Assembly (NCBI GenBank): GCA_038850275.1
Contig: JAWCLZ010000013.1
Location: 1-36,109, forward strand
Length of the DNA: 36,109 nt
DNA from: JAWCLZ01 sp038850275
GTDB taxonomy: Archaea; Halobacteriota; JAWCLZ01
Reading direction: 5' to 3'
Both the position numbers and the translations under genes were made by a program. How positions within the stretch are numbered: position 1 is the first letter of the stretch; every line of letters begins with the position of its first letter. The notes beneath the pieces are model-generated. The model was not told the DNA's origin, did no database searches, and worked only from the letters and a program-made list of their open reading frames with translations. Shown in pieces: positions 30,228 through 36,109 of the stretch.

Positions 30228-30708
30228 TTTCTAACTCCCCACCTTTAAACTGCTTTAAAAGCTCTTTCCCCTTCTGTATTCTATCTAGAAAAATTGCAAG
30301 AGCTGCAACCTCTGAATGTGGTTGATTTCCAATTGCTATATTATAATCAGCGAGATCGAAAACCTCCTTAGGTACTTTCTCTGCTCCAACTACAACCATT
30401 ATTTTCTCTCCATCTTTTAGCTTTTTAATTGCTTGAGGAAGGTTTATGCCATACATCGTTAAATGAACAACTTTACCCCCGTTTCTCTTCCACTCTTTAA
30501 TTGCACCCCTCCAATTAAGTTCGCTTTTTACCCAGAAATTCCCTCCCCAGCGCTTGGTCACTTTCTCTATACTTTCAATTATTTTGTTATCATTGGAGGC
30601 AAGTAGCATTCCACTGGCCCCGAGAGCTCTAGCCGTAAGTGCAACGTGAGTTGTAAGTCTTTTGTCCCTCTCTGGCCTGTGACCCAAGCGCATTACCACT
30701 ATTTCCAT
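30187..30708 (-). CDS. trm56: tRNA (cytidine-56-2'-O)-methyltransferase Trm56
   Basis: 173 residues. An archaeal SPOUT-class enzyme that methylates C56 in the tRNA T-loop. Visible are MEIVVMRLGHRPERDKRLTT at the start, VHLTMYGINLPQ, and the knot region VVVGAEKVPKEVFDLADYNIAIGNQPHSEVAALAIFLDR, which holds the S-adenosylmethionine site. ATG 30708 is preferred over TTG 30717 because it begins the conserved MEIVVMRLGHR segment and sits about 22-27 nt from a TATA-like TTTAAAACTTAA. It is the first gene of the trm56-ATP-grasp pair. Confidence 0.93.
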   Translation of the reverse strand: MEIVVMRLGHRPERDKRLTTHVALTARALGASGMLLASNDNKIIESIEKVTKRWGGNFWVKSELNWRGAIKEWKRNGGKVVHLTMYGINLPQAIKKLKDGEKIMVVVGAEKVPKEVFDLADYNIAIGNQPHSEVAALAIFLDRIQKGKELLKQFKGGELEIVPQERGKKVLRK

Positions 30709-30768
30709 CAAATGCAAATTAAGTTTTAAATTGAAAAGTTTTATTATTAAGATATACTTGTAAATTTA

Positions 30769-30957
30769 ATGGGAGGGATGGTTTTGGAGAAGATCTCAAT
30801 AGTAGTACTTTTAATCGTGATAGCTTTAAATATAATTGTTTATGGAACCCTAGGCGCTGTCCCAGCAGTTGGATTACTCGTATTAGTAGGATTGCTCCTA
30901 ATGCTTCAAAGAGGCGTGGAGCAAGGATGGCGAACTAGAGAGCAAAGGAGACTGTGA
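30769..30957 (+). CDS. Small membrane protein, unknown function
   Basis: Up to 62 residues: two hydrophobic spans (EKISIVVLLIVIALNIIVYG and AVPAVGLLVLVGLLLML) and a basic tail, QRGVEQGWRTREQRRL. The start is ambiguous. ATG 30769 fits a leaderless mRNA (TATA-like TTATTATTAAG about 30741-30751). TTG 30784 has GGGAGG (30771-30776) 7 nt upstream, and ATG 30778 is too close to that SD. No family recognised. The stop overlaps the ATG of the next gene (TGATG), so the two are coupled. Confidence 0.7.
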   Translation: MGGMVLEKISIVVLLIVIALNIIVYGTLGAVPAVGLLVLVGLLLMLQRGVEQGWRTREQRRL

Positions 30958-31295
30958 TGATTGATTCATATGAATTTGGAAGAATAGTAGTCAATGGCAA
31001 GCAATATCATTCAGATCTAATTATATTTCCAAATTTCATTAAAGAAAATTGGTGGAGAAAATCAGGGCATAGCGTGGATATAGATGACCTAGAAGAAGTA
31101 ATTGCTTCTAACCCAGAGGTTATAATAATTGGCACAGGGTACTACGGGCGCGTTAAGATCCCAAGGGAAACCAAGAACTATTTAGAATCCAGAGGTATAA
31201 AGCTAATTGCAGAGAATACATCTAAAGCAGCTGTTACCTATAACAAGCTCTCGCAGGTTAAAAAAGCTGTGGCAGCGCTTCACTTAACCTGTTAA
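30957..31295 (+). CDS. Mth938-like (DUF498/NDUFAF3-type) domain protein
   Basis: 112 residues. The family pattern is clear: MIDSYEFGRIVVNGKQYHSD, LIIFPNFIKENWWRKSGHSV, PEVIIIGTGYYGRVKI, TSKAAVTYNKLSQVKKAVAALHLTC. The fold is that of Methanothermobacter Mth938, and the domain occurs in mitochondrial complex I assembly factor NDUFAF3. The role in archaea is unknown. ATG 30957 has GGAG (30947-30950) 6 nt upstream; GTG 30954 is also in frame but closer to the SD. Confidence 0.9.
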   Translation: MIDSYEFGRIVVNGKQYHSDLIIFPNFIKENWWRKSGHSVDIDDLEEVIASNPEVIIIGTGYYGRVKIPRETKNYLESRGIKLIAENTSKAAVTYNKLSQVKKAVAALHLTC

Positions 31296-31560
31296 AAAGA
31301 TTTATTTTTAGATTTTCAGAGATTTAGCAGCTCAAAATTTTCTTTATATATAATTCGCAGAATTCACTGCACATTGTTCATATCTCTCTTTGCTTTTAAC
31401 ATTGAGATGTTGCTGTATTACTCACATCTTTAAAGGGAAATAATTTTAAGGGAAATATAAAAAACTCATTATTAAAAAATCAAAGAAGTTGGATTTTCTC
31501 TACCTAGTTGGTTAAAATAGTTAAGTTGAAATTCAAAGCTTGTAATATTTCTGTTAGGGT
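31296..31560. other. 265-nt intergenic region, no gene seen
   Basis: AT-rich. TATA-like CTTTATATATAATTC (about 31350-31364) could drive transcription from about 31383. A 6-bp hairpin, AGATGT with ACATCT, near 31406-31431 is the only structure I can read. I find no tRNA, C/D box pair or open frame with an SD. Confidence 0.4.
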
Positions 31561-32313
31561 GTGATTGATATTAAAATTGCTGTTAGTGGAAAGGGTGGCG
31601 TGGGCAAAACAACCATAGCAGGAAGCCTTGCGAGGTTACTCGCTAGTGATGGATTGAGTGTTCTTGCAATTGACTGCGACCCAGATATGAATCTTGCCTC
31701 TGCATTGGGTATCAAGGGAAATCCAAAGCCAATTTCAGAGTTAAAAGATTTAATTGCTGAGAGGGCAGGGGGAAGAGATGGTATATACAAGCTCAATCCC
31801 AAGGTGGATGATGTGATTGATAAATATGCAATTAGGGCGCATGGCGTGCGCTTGATTGCAATGGGCACAATCGAGCGAGGGGGGAGTGGCTGCTTATGCC
31901 CAGCTTCTGCATTTCTACGCGCGCTTATACGCCACGTGATTTTCAAGGAAAAAGTGGTGATCTTCGACATGGCAGCAGGGATTGAGCACCTTGGTAGAGG
32001 CACTGCTCAAGGTGTTGATTTAATGCTTGCCGTGGTTGAGCCTGGTATGCGCAGTATTGAAACTGTGAAGAGGATTCAAAAACTTTGCGCTGAGCTAGGG
32101 ATTGAGAAAGTAGCTGGGGTTATTAATAAAGATGTGGGAAGTACAAAAGTTGAAAACGCGCTTGTTGAGCTGGGAATTCCAGTGCTTGGCAAGATTCCAT
32201 TCGACCCAGCTTTGGTTAAAGCAGATCTTGAAAAAATTCCACCTATAGAGGTACCATGCGCAGCGAGGGATGCATTAGTTGAGTTGAAGGAGAATCTTAA
32301 AAAGTGGATTTAA
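31561..32313 (+). CDS. CooC-type deviant Walker ATPase (MinD/ParA/NifH superfamily)
   Basis: About 250 residues. The deviant P-loop is GKGGVGKTT (with signature Lys); then AIDCDPDMNLASALG, a CLCP motif (C-x-C) followed by ASAFLRAL, VVIFDMAAGIEHLGRG (Walker B region), VEPGMRSIETVKRI, and GVINKDVG. These match CooC proteins, which drive nickel insertion into carbon monoxide dehydrogenase; the C-x-C is the metal-binding dimer site in CooC. The start is unsettled: GTG 31561 lies inside the SD-like GGGTGTGAT, and the canonical N-terminus KIAVSGKGG would begin at an ATT (31570). It stands 29 nt before a DUF166 gene. Confidence 0.88.
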   Translation: MIDIKIAVSGKGGVGKTTIAGSLARLLASDGLSVLAIDCDPDMNLASALGIKGNPKPISELKDLIAERAGGRDGIYKLNPKVDDVIDKYAIRAHGVRLIAMGTIERGGSGCLCPASAFLRALIRHVIFKEKVVIFDMAAGIEHLGRGTAQGVDLMLAVVEPGMRSIETVKRIQKLCAELGIEKVAGVINKDVGSTKVENALVELGIPVLGKIPFDPALVKADLEKIPPIEVPCAARDALVELKENLKKWI

Positions 32314-32344
32314 ATTCTAAAAGTTCTTAAAAGTGGATTTAAAT
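32296..32344 (+). repeat. 30-bp tandem duplication at the CooC-DUF166 gene junction
   Basis: CTTAAAAAGTGGATTTAAAT (32296-32315) is repeated as CTTAAAAGTGGATTTAAAT (32326-32344). The first copy encodes the last codons and stop of the CooC gene. The second, one A shorter, runs into the DUF166 ATG (32343), so the duplicate now forms the intergenic spacer. Confidence 0.8.
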
Positions 32345-33044
32345 GCAAGTTGGAGTTATAACACGGGGTAAATATGGCAAGCGCTTGATAGAAGTGGTGA
32401 AAAATAAAACACCATTTAAAGTTAGCTCAATTGAACTACCGCTATCGCTCCCTGAGTTCATCGATGATCCTGAGAAATTCTTGAATGAGTTGGGAATTGA
32501 TGGTTCAATTTTCAAAGCAGATTTAATCATAAGCTATGCATTGCACGCGGATTTAAATCCTGAGATAGTTAGAAGAGCAGCACTGAGTGGAGCGAGGGCG
32601 GTTATAATTGGGGGCACGAAGGACTCATTAGTTTATCAAGAACTGAGAAGGAAATATGGAATTACATTGGAGGTGAGCGAGGTCTGCTGCTCGCTGGTGG
32701 ATCCTGAGAATGAGGTGCTTAAAAAATGGTTTGAATACTTTGGTATGCCTGAATATGAAATTAAAGTTAAAGATGGCAGGATAAGTGAAGTTAAAGTGAT
32801 TCGAAGCACACCCTGTGGGGGAAGCTACTACGTGGCTGAGAATCTCTTGGGTGCAAAAGTTGAAGAAGCACCTCGAAGAGCAGCTTTACTCGTGCAATAT
32901 TATCCATGTCGAGCCTCTCGAGGTTGGGTTGATGGCAAATGTGGCGCGATACATCTCTCAGGCGAGTTTCAAATGCGCGCTGTGGAGAGAGCCCTTAAGA
33001 AGCTGGGTTTGAATGTCGTTAGTGGTTTAAATGTTGAAGGTTAG
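32343..33044 (+). CDS. DUF166 family protein
   Basis: 233 residues. MQVGVITRGKYGKRLIEVVK at the start, then LIISYALHADLNPEIVRRAALSGARAVIIGG and a Cys-bearing C-terminal half: EVCCSLVDP, RSTPCGGSYYVAENL, YYPCRASRGWVDGKCGAIHLSGEF. This matches archaeal DUF166. One methanogen member was long annotated as a thymidylate synthase, which I regard as weak for this protein. The conserved Cys and the neighbouring CooC ATPase suggest a metal- or cofactor-linked role (inference). No SD stands before ATG 32343; the spacer is a tandem duplicate of the upstream gene end. Confidence 0.87.
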   Translation: MQVGVITRGKYGKRLIEVVKNKTPFKVSSIELPLSLPEFIDDPEKFLNELGIDGSIFKADLIISYALHADLNPEIVRRAALSGARAVIIGGTKDSLVYQELRRKYGITLEVSEVCCSLVDPENEVLKKWFEYFGMPEYEIKVKDGRISEVKVIRSTPCGGSYYVAENLLGAKVEEAPRRAALLVQYYPCRASRGWVDGKCGAIHLSGEFQMRAVERALKKLGLNVVSGLNVEG

Positions 33045-33112
33045 TATAAATTGAATCGAATAGAATAAGAAAAATAAAATATTTATATTTTAGACAAAAT
33101 AAAAATATAATT

Positions 33113-33625
33113 TTAAAATCCTATGCCAATTGCTCTTGCTATGCCTGAAACGCCAGCTTGAACTACAAATGAAACTGCAAGTAACACGCCGGCCATTAAT
33201 ATAGCAACTGCGATATTGCCTTTTTTAAGCTCTTCCATTTCATCTATTTCAACAGTTATTTTATCCAGTACATTCACTGCGATGTAGATTGCTACAACTG
33301 CTATTGCAATGCCAATTAAGAGCTGAACAACTCCAACGCCAGCGGCAATGATCAACGCACCTCCTGATTTACCAGTAACCGCTTCTGATAGCCCTGCAAC
33401 GCCGCTTTGAACAACCGTTGCTATTGAGAAGATAACAGCAGCCATGAATATGCCCACTGCAACGTTTCCATTCTTAAGTTCTTTCATTTCATCAATGCCT
33501 TTCGTTAACTTATCCAGTAGCCTCAGGCCTATGTACACTGAACCCATTGCTAGTAATAAACCAATGATTAGCTGACCAAAGCCAATTGTTAAACCAATAA
33601 GCATATCCAATAAAGTCAATTCCAT
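33113..33625 (-). CDS. DUF350 family membrane protein, internally duplicated
   Basis: 170 residues with four membrane spans arranged as two similar halves: each has GxxQLLIG(I/L)xxAxxxxYI, then LDKxTxxIDEM(K/E)ELKxGNxAV and a final VxQ(S/A)GVxG helix. This is the DUF350 repeat; the family is widespread and its role is unsettled. ATG 33625 touches the SD (GGAGGGATGG), so TTG 33619, 7 nt from the SD, may be the true start. AT-rich DNA (33665-33730) upstream carries possible TATA boxes. Confidence 0.85.
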   Translation of the reverse strand: MELTLLDMLIGLTIGFGQLIIGLLLAMGSVYIGLRLLDKLTKGIDEMKELKNGNVAVGIFMAAVIFSIATVVQSGVAGLSEAVTGKSGGALIIAAGVGVVQLLIGIAIAVVAIYIAVNVLDKITVEIDEMEELKKGNIAVAILMAGVLLAVSFVVQAGVSGIARAIGIGF

Positions 33626-33775
33626 CCCTCCTTTTTTTAAATCATCTTCAATAGAAAAGCAAGCTTAAATAATTTTTTATTATTTAATTAATAATTATTA
33701 TAATATTTAATGATTATAAATTTAAAAGTTTGCGCTGTATCAAGAGCCATCTGCAGCGAGATAAGCCACAAGCTA

Positions 33776-35776
33776 TTACTTGATCTTAGTTCCACTCGGC
33801 ACCTTTTTTTCAACAACAAGTAAAACTGGCTCTGTTTCCCCAGCAGCGAGTATCATCCCTTGGGATTCTAAGCCAAAGAGCTTAGTAGGCTTTAGGTTCA
33901 CTACCACTGCAACTTGTTTTCCAATCATTTCCTCAGGTTTATAGTTCCTCGCGAATCCACCAATTATCTGCCTAGGTTTTTCTTCTCCAATGTCCACTTC
34001 AAAGCGAAGCAGGTTTTTACTTCCCTTAATTGACTCCGCCTTCAATATAGAACCAACTCTTATATCTAGCTTCCGAAATTCCTCAATTGTAATTTCCTCC
34101 TTCATTTTCCCCACACCTTTGAGCTTTGCCTTTTCCCTCTCGATCTCTTCCCTTTCGATGACTCTGAAAAGCGGTTTCACCTCTCTCAATCGCTGATTAG
34201 GAGCAATTCTCTCACTAGCGGAATACCAGCTTTGCTTGTGCACGGAGCTATCAAAGCCAAGCATGCGCCAGAGCTTCTCAGCTGAGAAAGGCATGAATGG
34301 CGCTGAGAGGATAGCTAGTGCTCTTGCGAGATTAACAGCTGTATATAAAACCGTTGCTCCTCTCTTTTTATCACTCTTCACAAGCCTCCAAGGTTCCATT
34401 TCATTTAAATATTGATTGCCCGAGGTTGCAAGCTGCATTAATCTATTCAACGCACGTTTGAATTCAAATTTCTCTATGAATTCCCCAATTTCCCCCTCAG
34501 CTTTTTCGATCTCCTCAAATAGCTTGAGATCCCTCTCTTGAAACTCCCCTGGCTCTGGAATCCTACCCTCAAAGAATCGCTCGATGAAGGTGAGCACTCG
34601 ATGGATGAAGTTTCCATAGGTAGAGACAAGCTCTTCATTATTCCTCCTTTGAAATTCATCCCAACTAAAATCTGTGTCTCTTGTTTCAGGCATGTTTATG
34701 GTGAGTGCATACCTCAAGGGATCAGGGTCAAAAGTAGCTAAGTAATCATTTAGCCACACTGCATAGTTTCTACTGGTTGAAAACTTGCTTCCCTCTAGAT
34801 TGAGGAATTCATTAGCTGGCACATTACTGGGTAGATTTAGATCGCCGTGAGCAAGCAACATCGCGGGCCAGATTATAGTGTGAAATGGAATATTATCCTT
34901 GCCTATGAAGTAGTAAATCTCAGCCTCCTTGTTCTGCCAGTACTTCTTCCATTCATCACTTCCTTTGAAATACTCCTTCGTAGCTGAGAGATAGCCAATT
35001 ACCGCATCGAACCAGACATATATAACCTTGCCCTTTGCATCCTCAAGTGGAACTTGTATTCCCCATTCTAAGTCTCGAGTGATTGGTCTATCCACCAAGC
35101 CTTCTTTGAGCCAGTTAATAGTGAAGGTATAAACATTGGGCTTGAAAACACTGCTCTTGGATTCAACCCATTTTATCAATTGATCTTGAAATGCTGAGAG
35201 TTTAAAGAAATAATGCTCACTTTCTCTAGCAGTTGGTCTAGAGCCACAATGCTTGCAATAGGGGTCAATTAGCTCTAAGGGATCTAAAGTGCGCCCGCAG
35301 GCATCGCATTGATCACCCCTTGCTCCTTCAGCCCCGCATTTAGGGCATTTTCCCTCCACATAGCGATCAGGTAAAAATTTCCTGCAAGTAGAACAGTAAG
35401 GAAGGAGCATGCTTTTTTTGTAAATATATCCTTTTTCATAAAGCTTGAGGAAAAATGCTTGAACAGTTTCATAGTGATTCTTGGTCGTGGTTCGAGTGAA
35501 CAAATCATAGGAGCAGCCTAATGCCTCTAAACTTTGAGCAATGATTTTATAATATTTATCCACAATCTCGTGAGGAGTGGTTTTTTCAACCTCTGCTCTT
35601 ACTGAAATTGGCGTGCCATGTTCATCTGTACCGCTAACCATTATTGTTTCACTGCCTATCATGCGGTGATAGCGCACGAAGATATCCGCAGGTAAATAGC
35701 AGCCTGCAACGTGGCCTAAGTGAAGCGGCCCATTGGCATAGGGCCAAGCTGTTGTAACCAACACTTTCCTCTGCAT
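33776..35776 (-). CDS. metG: Methionyl-tRNA synthetase with C-terminal tRNA-binding domain
   Basis: 666 residues. MQRKVLVTTAWPYANGPLHLGH holds the HIGH-type motif (HLGH). The connective peptide has zinc knuckles (CSTC, CPKC, CDAC, CKHC). SKFSTSRN is the KMSKS-type loop. The anticodon-binding helical domain follows, and the last 110 residues are the OB-fold tRNA-binding domain (FRKLDIRVGSILKAE, then IIGGFARNYKPEEMIGK). It charges tRNA-Met. Translation could begin 32 codons earlier at 35872, but ATG 35776 is chosen because the family N-terminus starts there and a TATA box lies about 29 nt upstream. Confidence 0.96.
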   Translation of the reverse strand: MQRKVLVTTAWPYANGPLHLGHVAGCYLPADIFVRYHRMIGSETIMVSGTDEHGTPISVRAEVEKTTPHEIVDKYYKIIAQSLEALGCSYDLFTRTTTKNHYETVQAFFLKLYEKGYIYKKSMLLPYCSTCRKFLPDRYVEGKCPKCGAEGARGDQCDACGRTLDPLELIDPYCKHCGSRPTARESEHYFFKLSAFQDQLIKWVESKSSVFKPNVYTFTINWLKEGLVDRPITRDLEWGIQVPLEDAKGKVIYVWFDAVIGYLSATKEYFKGSDEWKKYWQNKEAEIYYFIGKDNIPFHTIIWPAMLLAHGDLNLPSNVPANEFLNLEGSKFSTSRNYAVWLNDYLATFDPDPLRYALTINMPETRDTDFSWDEFQRRNNEELVSTYGNFIHRVLTFIERFFEGRIPEPGEFQERDLKLFEEIEKAEGEIGEFIEKFEFKRALNRLMQLATSGNQYLNEMEPWRLVKSDKKRGATVLYTAVNLARALAILSAPFMPFSAEKLWRMLGFDSSVHKQSWYSASERIAPNQRLREVKPLFRVIEREEIEREKAKLKGVGKMKEEITIEEFRKLDIRVGSILKAESIKGSKNLLRFEVDIGEEKPRQIIGGFARNYKPEEMIGKQVAVVVNLKPTKLFGLESQGMILAAGETEPVLLVVEKKVPSGTKIK

Positions 35777-35801
35777 AGCTAAGGCTATTTCAGAAATTAG
35801 G

Positions 35802-35809
35802 TATTTAAA
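35802..35809 (-). promoter_or_regulatory. TATA box of metG
   Basis: On the minus strand TTTAAATA (35809-35802) lies about 29 nt before ATG 35776, predicting a leader of 5 nt or less. It fixes the start choice. Confidence 0.55.
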
Positions 35810-36109
35810 GCTATTGCGCTTGAGCGCTTGAGCAATTTTACCAGTATTACCAATAAATAAATTGTAATGCACGCTCGTGCATCAGTCATTGAAGTGCTCT
35901 CGCGTGTGACATCCTTGCTTATCTCAGCTGCTTCTCGCCTGCCTGCTACAGCTGAGAGAGCGGCTATTAACATTTGGCCAAGTTGGTTAAGAGCGATCGA
36001 TATATATCTATGGAGCATATTTTTCAGCTGGATAGGTTCTGCTCTGGATCCAGTAATTTCTCTCCAAAAGTAGATCTAAATAGTCGCTCATTATTTCTCT
36101 AGTTTTTTA
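35810..36109. other. End of window upstream of metG, no gene supported
   Basis: Both strands are open over much of this stretch (plus 35867-36073; minus 35797-36018 and a longer unstarted frame to about 36075). Neither reading has an SD, a well-placed TATA box or a recognisable family. A short minus-strand reading from an ATG near 36091 stops after 27 codons. It may be the edge of a gene that continues beyond the window, a decayed gene or a spacer. Confidence 0.35.

Noticed and set aside
32343..33044. Annotation of the DUF166 protein as a thymidylate synthase
   Set aside because: The sequence shows none of the ThyA or ThyX motifs; the name comes from an old assignment of one family member.
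35777..35872. N-terminal extension of 32 residues for metG
   Set aside because: The extension precedes the universal N-terminus of the family and would begin upstream of the TATA box at 35802-35809.
1..36109. CRISPR arrays, insertion sequences, integrases, toxin-antitoxin or phage-defence islands
   Set aside because: No regularly spaced repeats, transposase or defence signatures were found; nearly all of the window is conserved archaeal core or archaeal unknown families.

Overview
The window is a low-GC archaeal chromosome segment, most likely from a euryarchaeote of the methanogen/Archaeoglobus/alkane-oxidiser radiation (Halobacteriota-like). The evidence is a complete A-type ATP synthase operon, archaeal primase, GINS, aIF2-alpha, Nop10, Rio2, TFE, Trm56 and geranylgeranyl reductase genes, and archaeal families of unknown function (DUF371, DUF373, DUF166, DUF504/MJ1316, UPF0147, HVO_0476-type zinc finger, DUF5371-like, DUF5612-like). 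Spaced genes usually have a TATA-like box about 22-30 nt before the start, which implies leaderless mRNAs. Genes inside operons are often coupled and preceded by Shine-Dalgarno (SD) sequences related to GGAGGTGATC. I see no tRNA, rRNA, CRISPR array or insertion sequence.

Layout. 1-971: the end of an operon with a truncated family III CoA-transferase and two Cys-rich proteins, closed by a strong hairpin terminator. 1049-2438: an unknown protein and a SufR-like Fe-S regulator. 2462-4494 (minus): thiL and an overlapping winged-helix protein whose promoter carries a perfect 25-nt palindrome. 4531-5046: a small ribbon-helix-helix-like gene with its own palindrome, and a zinc-finger protein. 5120-8331: priS-gins51-rpl44e-rps27e-aif2a-nop10, a replication/translation operon. 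8416-11523: a sodium:solute symporter followed by geranylgeranyl reductase. 11540-13916: rio2 and small unknown genes, including an MJ1316-domain (DUF504) gene. 13926-15599: DUF371, a purine-rich spacer, a predicted three-way-junction RNA leader, an HVO_0476-type gene and two small membrane proteins.

15627-24054 (minus): ATP synthase genes, transcribed H-I-K-E-C-F-A-B-D from a promoter near 24110. 24186-26607 (minus): an ACT/DUF5612-like protein with an extra N-terminal domain, a stand-alone Lrp-type ligand-binding domain and mtnA. 26703-28492: small membrane protein, DUF373, UPF0147. 28515-30708 (minus): tfe, an ATP-grasp enzyme and trm56. 30769-33044: a small membrane protein, an Mth938-like protein, a CooC-type ATPase and DUF166. 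33113-35776 (minus): DUF350 and metG. The last 330 bases hold no gene I can support.

Most of the window is housekeeping. The parts most worth following up are the CoA-transferase/Cys-rich operon end, two promoter palindromes tied to small regulators, the structured RNA leader at 14486-14579, the CooC-DUF166 pair, and a series of short tandem duplications at gene edges.
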